From assembly GCA_033060915.1 (NCBI GenBank), contig CM065382.1:827501-891500 (forward strand): 64,000 bases of DNA, in the 5' to 3' direction. Shown here in pieces: positions 46,248 through 56,441 of this stretch; positions within the stretch are counted from its first letter, which is position 1; each line of letters begins with the position of its first letter. The DNA is from Euryodendron excelsum. Taxonomy: Eukaryota > Streptophyta > Magnoliopsida > Ericales > Pentaphylacaceae. The notes under the pieces were generated by a model. That model was not told the DNA's origin. It searched no databases and was given only the letters and a program-made list of their open reading frames with translations. Position numbers and translations under genes: made by a program.

Positions 46248-47915
46248 ATGGTGGTTATGGTCCTCTTAAAGGCCGTGAAAAAAAAAAAAGAAAAGGAAGT
46301 GATCACTGAAGTGAAATTAGACCGGTTATATTGTATGGAGGACAAGAAAGAGACTGATTCTTTTCCTTCTCAAGATGGCGTTCATGAGGAGAAAATGGCT
46401 GAAAAACTAGACCACTTGTCCGCAGATCCTCAAGAGCCCATTTCAAGCACGCCCAGACCAATTCAACCAATTCAGGAAGCCATAGAAGGTACTGGCGGAT
46501 CAAAGAAGGAACTGCCATTTCCATTTTCTGCGACATTTTTAAAGCTACTCCGCGAATGCGCAAGCTGTTCAAACAAGGCAAGAGAGGGACCTGTAAGCGA
46601 TATAAGCAACCAGAGTCGTGTGGATGGCCGGAAATTCTCAACCAAAGAAAACCAGAGTCGTGTGGATGGCCAGAAATTATCAACCGAAGAAATCATGAGG
46701 GTGGCTGGAAAGGTGGGCAATTTCTCCTTGTATATGCACCCTTACGGCTCTGCTTTCTCGGGTCTATCAATGGAAGAAGAAGAATATGTAGAGCTTGCCC
46801 AACTTCTTCTATCCGCAGCAGAGAACGTAGGTTACCAGCAATTTGACCGCGCAAGCAGATTGATTACCCGTTGTGAAAGGTTGGCATCCGATACAGGCAA
46901 TCCAGTGCAAAGAATTGTGTACTACTTCGCTGAAGCTATTAGAGAGAGGATTGACAGAGAAACAGGAAGAATTGCGACTAAAACAGTGGAGGAACGAGGG
47001 AGATGTGGAAGGTGTCTAATATTGGATGCTAGCCCGGCATACTTAGCACTCTACCAAGAAATTCCACTAGTACAAGTGTTTGTCTTTGCAGGAATGCAAG
47101 CAATAATAGAAAATGTCGTTTCAGCAACCAAGATCCATTTGGTCGATCTCCAAATCAGGAGCGGAATTCAATGGGCAATCTTCATGCAAGCTTTGGCAGA
47201 GCAAGATGAATGCCCGATTAAGCTTCTTAAGCTAACTGCTATTGGAACAACAAATAAGCAGGACATCGAGGGAACGTGCAAAAGGTTATTAAGCTTTGCT
47301 GAGTCCTTGAACTTGCCCTTTTCGTTCGAGGTAGTTTTTTTATCGGACATGAAAGACGTAAAGGCAGAACTAATTGGCATAGCAGATGATGAAACTGTGG
47401 CTGTTTACTCCCCAACAATTCTGAGGTCAATGATCTCAAGGGCGGATTGTTTGGATAGCATAATGAGAGAAATCAAAAGGCTCCAACCGGCAATAATGGT
47501 GGTCAATGAAATAGAAGCAGACCATAACTCTCCCTCATTTGTGAGGAGGTTCACCGAGGCACTTTTTCACCACAGTGCATGGTTTGATTGCTTTGAAGCT
47601 TGCATGGAACGCGACAACAAATATAGAATGATATTGGAAGGAACTTATTTTCGAGATGGGATTCGAAACATGATTGCAACCGATGGCGAGGAAATGGTCA
47701 ACCGGAGCGTGAAGATTGATGTGTGGAGGGAATTCTTCACAAGGTTTGGAATGGTGGAAATTGAACTCAGCAAATCGTCATTGTATCAAGCTAGCTTGGT
47801 TGTTAAGCAGTTTGCTTGTGGAAGTTCTTGTACGTTTGATAGGAATGGCAAGTGCCTAATTGTTGGGTGGAAGGGAACCCCACTTCAATCTCTTTCCACT
47901 TGGAAGTTTTCATAG
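46248..47915 (+). CDS. GRAS-domain transcription regulator (array copy 2)
   Basis: Intronless frame, 555 residues. The C-terminal GRAS domain starts near 150 with leucine repeat I (VELAQLLLSAAENVGYQQFD), then IHLVDLQIRSGIQW as the VHIID motif (about 296-310), and ends with GWKGTPLQSLSTWKF (SAW). No DELLA or TVHYNP motif is present, although database names for this clade are often DELLA/RGL1-like. GRAS proteins act in the nucleus as cofactors or regulators; the pathway is unknown. The N-terminus is odd. An ATG at 46213 aligned with the start of copy 3 runs quickly into a stop, so the start used here (46248) lies in another frame and reads through a 12-base poly-A run. Residues 121-134 are duplicated as 135-148. 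Confidence 0.85.
   Translation: MVVMVLLKAVKKKKEKEVITEVKLDRLYCMEDKKETDSFPSQDGVHEEKMAEKLDHLSADPQEPISSTPRPIQPIQEAIEGTGGSKKELPFPFSATFLKLLRECASCSNKAREGPVSDISNQSRVDGRKFSTKENQSRVDGQKLSTEEIMRVAGKVGNFSLYMHPYGSAFSGLSMEEEEYVELAQLLLSAAENVGYQQFDRASRLITRCERLASDTGNPVQRIVYYFAEAIRERIDRETGRIATKTVEERGRCGRCLILDASPAYLALYQEIPLVQVFVFAGMQAIIENVVSATKIHLVDLQIRSGIQWAIFMQALAEQDECPIKLLKLTAIGTTNKQDIEGTCKRLLSFAESLNLPFSFEVVFLSDMKDVKAELIGIADDETVAVYSPTILRSMISRADCLDSIMREIKRLQPAIMVVNEIEADHNSPSFVRRFTEALFHHSAWFDCFEACMERDNKYRMILEGTYFRDGIRNMIATDGEEMVNRSVKIDVWREFFTRFGMVEIELSKSSLYQASLVVKQFACGSSCTFDRNGKCLIVGWKGTPLQSLSTWKFS
46608..46691 (+). repeat. 42-bp tandem duplication within GRAS copy 2
   Basis: AACCAGAGTCGTGTGGATGG starts at 46608 and again at 46650, encoding NQSRVDG(R/Q)K(F/L)ST(K/E)E twice. 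Neither the copy 1 pseudogene nor copy 3 has it, so it arose after those copies separated. Frame is kept. Confidence 0.95.
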
Positions 47916-49489
47916 GAGGGTCATTCTCTTTTGTATGGATGATTTTCAGACACTATTATATATACACTTCTGTATGAATGATTTTCAAAGCACTGTTGGA
48001 TAATAATCTGCCCAGTTATTTCAATATCTATAGCTATTATCTTGATAACTCTCTATAGTATGACAATGCAGCTGCATACATATATAGCAGTGGACTACAT
48101 GGAGCTAGCAGTTGGATCTATGCAAGAGCAAAACCGAAAAACGCCACTAGTATCTCAGAATTGTGCATTAAATTTTGTAGCTTGATGGGAACGTAATAGA
48201 AATCAAAATTAGATCAAGTCTAAAATGTTTAATGAATATATTAAATTTACATCGATGTTGTTTCATTGTAATAATTCAAAACAAGTAGACAACAAAAGCT
48301 CTTGCAAATAAAATAAATAAATGAATATTTACAGCAATTGTTAATATATTGGCTGAAATCTCGAGGAAAATGACTTGGCCACCCATCATGAAATGGCGAG
48401 GCCGTTGAATGAAAGACAAAGTCGATGAACATACATTACAAGGAAGATTACAATGTAATTGTTAATATATTCATCACTAGACCAAGGACACAATGCTCCA
48501 AAAGTAAGATGATCGACAAGACCAAGTTGCATAATTTCGAAGGTATTCAATTTGAAATTCCTAAGAAGTTCAGCGAAGATCCGCCAGACAGCCTACGGAA
48601 CAAACGAAGGAGTTTATACAAGATGGAACAAATGCAATAGACACTGAGAACTTAACTGGAAAAAGCTAATTTCATGACTTGGAGAGAGATGAGATAACAA
48701 TGGTGACAAATTAACAAGTATACAAAAATGGAAGCAATAATTATAGAAAATTGAATCAACAAGGGCCTTTCCTTGACTTCGATCATCCCTGGATTATGCA
48801 ATGGTTAGCGGTTAAGTAGTTTAGACATCTATAAATTGGAACGCTTGGCCTGCCAAATAAAGGACCAAATATATATGAAGTTGATGAAGTCCTATAGATA
48901 GTCTAAAGACATTATTTGTCTAATATTGAATGCAAGATAGTGAATAACTTATTTTCTTTGAATGGGTTACCTCCTGTGCTTCACTTTCATGATTTACTTC
49001 AGTTATTAGTTTGTCAAGCGTAGCTTAATTGGCTGAACGTCTTAGGTAAAATCAAATGAATATTTTGGGAAAGTAGATGACATAATTGACTTCCTACGCA
49101 ATGATCATTTTATATTTGAAAACCTTTCCTTGTATAAGCCTTAATGGAAACATCACATCATTATATTTTAGAGACCCTGTCCTTTGGAGGAAAAACAAAC
49201 GCTTGTATCCAAGTATATATCCAACTTGGTTCCCATGTAATCAAATCCTATGGTATTTCTATGGCTTCGTGCTAATTCAATGTTATCATTATGCAACTTT
49301 CAAACGTTGCAGTCGTCCTCTCTGTTAATCAATTATATATTTATTTAATCTAGAATATCTAAATGTCCTTCTATATGGTTGTAATTATAAAACAAGAACA
49401 AGATAATCCTGAGCTAGCTTCATGGTCATGTTAAATTAGGATAACTAGATCATCTTATACGAGAGCTAGTTATTGGTTTCTACTTCAAG
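47916..49489. other. spacer between GRAS copies 2 and 3
   Basis: Contains the copy 2 3' flank, the right arm of the inverted repeat (about 48270-48810) and the promoter of copy 3. No other gene is supported. Confidence 0.6.
48270..48810 (+). repeat. right arm of the inverted repeat flanking the GRAS array
   Basis: Plus-strand sequence here (GCTCTTGCAAATAAAATAAA, GGCGAGGCCGTTGAATGAAA, AAGGGCCTTTCCTTGACTTC) matches the reverse complement of about 41470-41990. The arms are about 6.3 kb apart and enclose GRAS copies 1 and 2. Copy 3 lies just outside. Confidence 0.75.
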
Positions 49490-51277
49490 ATGGAAAATGC
49501 CCTGTTCTGTTTAGCCTCATTCAATGTCAATGGAATCCAAGATGGTTATAATTCCCTGAAAGGGTCTGAAAAAGAGGAAGCTTTGAGCGAAGGAAAACAA
49601 GACCATTTATCAGGATTGGAACATTGGGAAGGTATCGATTCTTTTTGTTCTGAATATGGCTTTTTAGATGAGGAAAAGGAAGCTGATAAGAGTGTACATT
49701 TCCCGGCCAAAATTGTTCAACCACCGGCACCACCAAAACGACGACATCACCAAGAACCACCACCCATTTCCAATTATAGCATATTGGATGATTTCCAGTT
49801 CAACACTTCTTTCTTGTCAACTCAACCAATCCTTGAGAATACCCAACCTGGAACTTCAGCTCTTGCTGAAACCAAAAAGCTGGAAGAGCAATCTGCCTTT
49901 CCTTCAGCATATTTAGAGCTCCTGAGCAATTATGCTAGCGGATTCAAGAAGTTGAAGAGAGAAAAAGATAGCAAGCAAGGCGACGAGACGGATGTGGGTG
50001 GCCGAAAATTATCGACTGAAGAAATCATGAGGGTGGCCGGAGAAAGGTACATACAGTTCTCTACCCAAAGGGATATCTTCATGGTTATGCACTCTTATGG
50101 TTCTGCTTTCTCGGGTCTATCTGTGGAAGAAACACAAGATGTGGAACTTGCCCGCCTGCTGCTAGCAGCAGCTGAGAAGGTAGGCTACCAACAATTTGAG
50201 CACGCAAGCAGATTGCTAACTGGTTGCGAATGGATGGCATCGAATACAGGCAATCCTGTCCAGAGAGTCGTTTACTACTTTTCCGGAGCACTTCGAGAGA
50301 GGGTTGACAGGGAAACAGGAAGATTCATAGCGATGAGAACAGAGGAAAAGGAAAAATATGATATGAACAGTCAGGGGATGAGTTCGATTAATCCTGTATT
50401 TATGAAATGCCACCAAGAACTTCCCTTCACTCAAGTGATGCAATTAGCAGGAATCCAAGCGATATTAGAAAATGTTGCCTCAGAAACCAAGATCCATCTG
50501 ATTGATTTCCAAATCAGGAGTGGAGTCCAATGGACAGCCTTGATGCAAGCTCTAGCGGAGCGAGTTAAATACCCAATTGAGCACCTGAAATTAACCGCTG
50601 TTGAGACTTCAACGGATGGAGAGAAGATGGAGGAAACAGGCAAAAGGTTAGAAAGCTTCGCTAAGTCTTTGAACTTGCCTTTCTCATTCAAGCTACTTCT
50701 CTTATCAGACATGACAGACCTTCAAAAAGAACATTTCGATATACAAGCCTGCTGCGAGGCCGTGGTTGTTTACTCTCAAACTGTACTGCGAACAATGATA
50801 TCAAGGCCTAATTGTTTGGAAAAACTCATGAGAGTGATCAGAAAGCTCAATCCGTCTATAATGGTAGTCGTCGAAGTAGAAGCGAATCATAATTCGCCTT
50901 CGTTTTTTAATCGCTTCATAGAGGCACTTTTCTTCTACAGTGCTTTTTTCGACTGCCTGGAGGACTGCACGGATCGAGACAATCGGTACAGAATCATACT
51001 GGAGGAAATCTTTCGTGATGGGATCCGTAATATTGTTGCAGCCGAAGGCGAGGAGAGGTTTGTTCGAAATGTGAAGATGAGTGTGTGGAGGGCATTCTTT
51101 GCAAGGTTTGGAATGGTTGGAATTGAACTGAGTGATAAATCTTTGTATCAGGGTCGTTTGATTATTGACCAGTTCGCTTATGGGAGCTCTTGCACTTTGC
51201 AGAATGACGGAAACTGCCTAATCGTTGGCTGGAAGGGAACCCCAATTCATTCCCTTTCCACTTGGAGGTTCCGTTGA
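49490..51277 (+). CDS. GRAS-domain transcription regulator (array copy 3)
   Basis: Intronless, 595 residues, the most complete copy. The N-terminal 170 residues are acidic and Pro/Gln-rich (QPPAPPKRRHHQEPPPISNY) and probably disordered. The GRAS domain has leucine repeat I (VELARLLLAAAEKVGYQQFE, about 218-237), the VHIID motif as IHLIDFQIRSGVQW (335-348), a PFYRE/RVER-like block (FRDGIRNIVAAEGEER) and the SAW end GWKGTPIHSLSTWRF (580-594). There is no DELLA motif. It is clearly more distant from copies 1 and 2 than they are from each other. The ATG at 49490 is kept because the first residues (MENALF) align with the decayed starts of both other copies. Confidence 0.9.
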   Translation: MENALFCLASFNVNGIQDGYNSLKGSEKEEALSEGKQDHLSGLEHWEGIDSFCSEYGFLDEEKEADKSVHFPAKIVQPPAPPKRRHHQEPPPISNYSILDDFQFNTSFLSTQPILENTQPGTSALAETKKLEEQSAFPSAYLELLSNYASGFKKLKREKDSKQGDETDVGGRKLSTEEIMRVAGERYIQFSTQRDIFMVMHSYGSAFSGLSVEETQDVELARLLLAAAEKVGYQQFEHASRLLTGCEWMASNTGNPVQRVVYYFSGALRERVDRETGRFIAMRTEEKEKYDMNSQGMSSINPVFMKCHQELPFTQVMQLAGIQAILENVASETKIHLIDFQIRSGVQWTALMQALAERVKYPIEHLKLTAVETSTDGEKMEETGKRLESFAKSLNLPFSFKLLLLSDMTDLQKEHFDIQACCEAVVVYSQTVLRTMISRPNCLEKLMRVIRKLNPSIMVVVEVEANHNSPSFFNRFIEALFFYSAFFDCLEDCTDRDNRYRIILEEIFRDGIRNIVAAEGEERFVRNVKMSVWRAFFARFGMVGIELSDKSLYQGRLIIDQFAYGSSCTLQNDGNCLIVGWKGTPIHSLSTWRFR

Positions 51278-51765
51278 GAGACACAAAGAGATTGTGTGTA
51301 ATGTACATCTAATTATTGCCATATGGCAAGTGTTTTTTTTTTCTTTTTAAAAACAATACTCAAAAGCAAATCAATCTTGAATCTCGTTGGTCAATAGATA
51401 CTAGTTGAGTTTGGAAAATCACTATGTGCCGACAGAAATGTGTTTGATCTCTCTCTCTCTTCTATCTCTCTCTCTCTCCAAGTTAAGGTAATTACCAAAA
51501 AAACAAAAAAAAAAAATCCAAGTTAGAGGTAACCACAAACTGATTCATTGTAGTCTCTGTTTCCATTTCATTTTTCCTCCCCCTTCTCGTCCCCTACATT
51601 TTCTTATTGTTAGCTGAAAACCTTTTGTACGTGCCAACATAAGATGCCATGGGCAAAAATAGAAGAAATTTGCAGCTTTAAACCCTGGCATTATAAGATG
51701 AGAAATCCTAAAGGCTCTCTTTCTGCATCGTACGTCCTTACTGAGAGTGAGAGACAAGATGACAG
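51278..51765. other. spacer with CT-rich and A-rich runs
   Basis: Follows GRAS copy 3 and precedes the SET fragment. It holds a TCTCTC run near 51450-51478 and a poly-A near 51505. No upstream SET exons are recognised. Confidence 0.5.
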
Positions 51766-51966
51766 CCTGTGCAGGTAATGCTGGTGGCTGGTGATCATAG
51801 AATTGGCATTTTTGCCAAGGTAAATATTGAAGCTAGTGAGGAGCTCTTCTATGATTATCGTTATGGAACTGATCAAGCACCTGCATGGGCTCGGAAACCA
51901 GAGGGTTCCAAGGGAGATGATCCATCCATTTCTCAAGGTCCAGCAAAGAAACACCAATCTCACTAA
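51766..51966 (+). pseudogene. orphan C-terminal SET-domain fragment of EZA1/SWN-type histone methyltransferase
   Basis: Following an acceptor-like TGTGCAG, the frame reads [20 protein letters not shown], then [20 protein letters not shown] and ends KKHQSH at a stop. This is the tail of the SET domain of plant E(z) proteins (SWN/EZA1, related to CLF), including the GIFA and FDYRY-type substrate and cofactor elements. The rest of the protein (CXC region, NHS motif of SET) is not upstream, where GRAS copy 3 ends 490 bases away. It is most likely a captured or duplicated 3' gene fragment. Splicing from a very distant upstream exon is not excluded but unlikely. Confidence 0.75.
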
Positions 51967-52051
51967 TAAACCATCTCAGCATGGACTTCATTGTATACAG
52001 CTCTAGGCTATGAAAAAACAAAAGAATATGCAAGTTGAGAAATACATCACT

Positions 52052-54735
52052 CTACAAGATCTCTCTTCTTTTAGATTGCAAATGAAAATACAACAATTCA
52101 TTCCATGTATCTGGAACGCCAGGAAGACACCAATGGCTACAATCTTGAACACTGAAAGAGTACCTCTTCCCCAGTTTCCTTCCATACACAGATGGATGGC
52201 CATCTATTCTGTATTCGGACAGACTAGTTACATTCAAGAAAGTCACTGGAGTTTTCATCTGCCTTATAACCTCCTCCACCATAGAGTTCTTTTCGGGGTA
52301 ATTGACACTTGAAGTTTCATGAAGTGGTAGAGTAGCTTCTTTGCAGTGACCGCCAGAATTCCACCGACCTCCTCTATCCAAACAAATTGAAAACTACTCA
52401 GCAAGTGAACAAGTAGGAAGACTGGAATTGATTTTCTAGTTTGTAGCAATGTTAATAAGGGCAAACCTGAAATGGGAAGGTGCTGAACTTCGAAAGAAAA
52501 CTCGGGTTTTGCCTGGATTGATATACTTATCAATCCATGATGCCCATGTTGTTAAAGCCCTTTGGAAAGCTGTCGAAACATCAAGACGAGGGTGAACTTG
52601 GTCGCCTTCCTGGTAATAGTTGATCCTGTTATGAGGCAACTAGAAAGTTTTAAAGAAATATAAAACACAAAAAAGGTAATATAAAATTAGATCTACCATT
52701 TTTCCTGTTTCTGCTCCAATTAATGTAAATCCAATCATCACACGCATGGAGAACTCCATAAATGTGTAGAATTACGACAACCATTACCTAAATTTCACTT
52801 CTTCGGTTAAATACGAGAATTATAAAGCACATAGCTTCAATCCCTTGTAAATGTGCAATAAGTTTTTGTTATGCTTTAACCTAACAATTTTCAAACTTCT
52901 GAATTCACTCAAACTAGTGTAATTGCTGAAGGTCAGAGGTTTGGCTCCTATCCAATTCTAATAGTCATCCAATTTTTTGTAAGTGCACTTCCTCCCAACT
53001 CCTGCTCGAGGGGAGCAAATTTTTAGGGTTCTACCTGACTTGAAACTTCCATTGATTGCTTTTAAAAGAATCAGGATCAAAATTGGACTTAGGGAGGGAC
53101 TTTGTTAGTTTTTCATATGAATCCTAACAGAAAATCTCAGTTGATTGTTTCTAGGAAATTGTAAATCAAGTATAGGAGCCTTGTCTCAGAAAAGAACTAA
53201 CCCAGCTCTTGTTTTGTAATGGGTCCACCAATGTGCAGTGTTGAAGACCAGAATATCAGCCCCTTTCCATCTTGATGAGCCCCTCTCCATAGTGTCAATC
53301 CTCAAGGTCTGCACCCGCTTCTTGCCAACCCTTGCCTTACTCTCATGAACCAAGAAATGGGTTACATAATACTCAACTGTGCACTTATAATCCTGCAAAA
53401 ACAACCTCAATAATCAAACACTGCCTATCCCACAAACAGAACTGACGAAAATTGGAGGAAACTGTTTTAGAGAACTACCACAAACTTGAAACTATAATCT
53501 CCCTTCTCTTTGGTGATTCTTCGTCCCCGAGTCTCGTACACCCTCTTTGGATCTTTGATGGCTCCCATTAACAAACATAGCATGGACTCCCATTGATTTC
53601 TGTTAATCGAATCACCCACAAAAACTAGCCTCTTCCCTCTGATCGATTCCAGCATTTTTGTTGCATTGAACCTAAATATAGCCCCACACCAACCATTTAT
53701 GAAAAGAAACAATAATTATCACCCCACAATTAATAACCATTTCTTCTAAATTTGCTCCCTTGTTCTTAACAAAATATAGTTTGAATCTAATGGCAAAACC
53801 GAACCCATTGGCCATTTCAAGAATCATCATAATATTCATTATTTACTTGAAAATGCAGCTTCAATTAAATCATAGAGAAGATAAACGAGTTAATACCTTG
53901 GAATTTCACAATCTTGTGGCTGCCACCTCCATTTCATGTACTCTTTGTCCAATCTGCCATTACCTTCACAGTTAAAGCCTTCATCTATGAAGGGGCATGA
54001 GACGTTTGTGTACAGAGGATAGCTCTCGTCAAAAACCCACGTCCCTTTCGTAATATCACAAATTCTATTGTTCTTCACTTCAATCCTCTCTCCACTTGAA
54101 ACTTCTTTTTTCTCAGACGAAGTATCATTCTGTTGCATTATTGTGAAATTACTCTTTACAGCATCACCTATGGTAATTTCATCATCATCTGACACTTCAG
54201 ACTCCTTTTCTTTTCTCGGAAGCCCCTTAGAAATTGAATCTTCAGCAAACACGGAACTATTTTCAGGTTTGCTGAAATGGGTACCCATCATAATTGAATT
54301 TCTGGCAACGCTCGCCGTAAAATTTGCACCAATACCCGTCGTCAAATTACCGTTCACAGCATTTTCAGTTTTTTCATCGTCCGACACTTGAGTCCCGCTT
54401 TCCTTTGTCTGAAGCCCCGCAAATCTCGAAACATTAGCAAACCCAGAGCTATTTTCTGGTCTCCTGAAATGGGTATCATCAATCAGATTTGGACTGCTCA
54501 CTTCACTTGCTGAGAAATTTCTAGTAAAACCATGAGTCAAGGTCTGAACAGTTAAGGGTTTGACTCCCAGACTAAGAGTGGGTTTGTTGAACTGAAAATG
54601 GGTTTCTTGGCGAACAGGGGTAGCTTTGAAGACCCAGATGGAGAAAAAGATGAGAAAGATCAGAGAGGAAGAGATCGTAAAAGCAAACACCAAGAATCCG
54701 GTGGTTTTGACGGAGAAACTTCTCTGCCTCTCCAT
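52052..54735 (-). CDS. TRICHOME BIREFRINGENCE-LIKE (TBL) protein, probable wall polysaccharide O-acetyltransferase
   Basis: Five minus-strand exons (54735-53897, 53671-53479, 53392-53202, 52625-52467, 52373-52052) give 567 residues in phase. It is a type II membrane protein with a short cytosolic tail, a span at about 12-36, a long Ser/Asp-rich stem (40-220) and a catalytic region. The TBL-N domain starts near [17 protein letters not shown]. The esterase motifs are GDS at 299-301 ([14 protein letters not shown]) and DCSHWCLPG with D538xxH541. The acetyltransferase reaction in the Golgi is known for the family; the substrate (xylan, pectin or mannan) is not fixed by sequence. It resembles TBL1/TBL2. 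The stem contains a roughly 60-residue direct repeat. The stop lies 86 bp from the end of the convergent SET fragment. Confidence 0.93.
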
Positions 54736-56441
54736 CTACGGCGGACGGAGAGTACGACACTCTGAGCGAAAGATGCTCCTCAAGTCAAGAAACAGTAGTT
54801 AAAGAATCAAGATTTGGTATTAGCATTCAAAGAATCAATATGCTAAATAAAAAAAAATTGAAATAACTGACCAGACATTGCCGCAGTGACATGAAAGGAG
54901 AAGCAGATAAAAGTGGAGTAGGTTTCGTAATAGGGAGAGTGGGGACTATTAGTGAGGGTTTAGTTTCCAAAAACGCCCCGATAGTCTGAAACCCACGTCT
55001 TCTCCTTCCCAAATGGGTGCAGAATCTAGAAATTAGGAAACCTTGAAACAAGAAAAAAAACCAACATTCTAATTTTCAATTCTAAAAAAATAAATTTCCA
55101 AATTTCAAGGCTGATATGCATTAATAAACTGAGGTTAGTACCCAAAAAAAGTACGTCGTTGGGATGATTGCTACAACGAGAAACTTTTGGTTTTCATTTT
55201 CTGTTTCTATTTTATGTTTTTTTAAAAATAAAAAATATTAAAATATATGTTTTTTTATTTTAAAATATTAATCTGATATTGTTAATAGAACCGTAACTTG
55301 TAAATGTCATCATAAGATCATAAAAAATAAAAAATAAAAACATACATCTATATTATACAACAAAAAATAAAAATAGACAATACTTTTGAACGAACCTTAA
55401 GATATTCATCAATTGTGAGTTTGTGAGCATGTTTCTCAATTTTGTTTTATTTTTATGATGTAAGAAAACCTATTCAAGGCGGCAAGGGCTCTACGAATCA
55501 TCTCTAACGAGTCAACTTGCTTGGCTTGGAAGATGTGTTTTGTGTCTCCAACTGTGTCAATATAAGTGTAAAATCCGGAAAAATGTTAAGGGGTAATTAT
55601 GTCACGTCAAAAATTGTGAAGCTCCAAACAAAACAAATTTAGGTAAGACATATCAGTCTGTAATTTTCGCGCATATTTATGGGCAATGGTGGACTTGGCT
55701 TCTCGGTAGCGCCGACGTGTGCCGTTAAAAATGATTTCAGATTCTTCCACCTCGTGACACGTTGAGTGCTAATAATTAAGTGGAGACCATCTCAGAGAGT
55801 CTTACTGTGGTCTCTACTGAATCAAAATAAAGGCCCCTTAGCTTATGTTTATGAATTGCACTAACTTTTGTTTAGTGATTTGATTGTCTTGATCTGGACG
55901 AATTTGTTCCCACACGGCCCCAACCCGTTTCACAAGCGGAAGTGTGGGCTCAAACGACATGTGTACATCAAGCCCAATTTTTTTCTTTTTTCTTGGTCAG
56001 AAAGCCCAAACTAGGCCGAATACAACAGGCCCCAACCCCAAGTTAAAATTAAACAGACAATAAAATCATTTAGATCTAGAAAAATATTATTCATCTAGAA
56101 AATTCTCTATACAAATCTCATCAAAATAATGTAACGATGGCATTTTATAATTAAAATTATTATAATGAATGTTTTATTTTTAAAAAAAAAAATTATTCAT
56201 TCATCATTATGTACAAAAATTGGCAAAAAGAAACAAACTTCATTCAAATGCTATGTTCTTCGTCGATACATTATTTTTGGAAAGTAAGAGAAAACGCACT
56301 TCATTATTTGTCCCCTTTTTTTTTTTTTTGTCAATACATCCCAGGGTTTGAACCGTGGTGTGTGTATTATATATGTGGCACAAGTTTAATAGCTACTACG
56401 CATAATCATACTCGAATGCTATTGGATGGTGCTTCATTTTC
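54736..56441. other. intergenic, TBL upstream region
   Basis: Holds the TBL promoter and leader and the 3' region of the SMP-30-like gene. An AT-rich segment around 55200-55390 is partly self-complementary (TTTTATTTTTTG / CAAAAAATAAAA types) and may be an old MITE. No exon recognised. Confidence 0.5.

Noticed and set aside
46303..46720. Minus-strand open frames over GRAS copy 2
   Set aside because: They overlap the N-terminal half of a well-supported GRAS coding frame and show no domain of their own.
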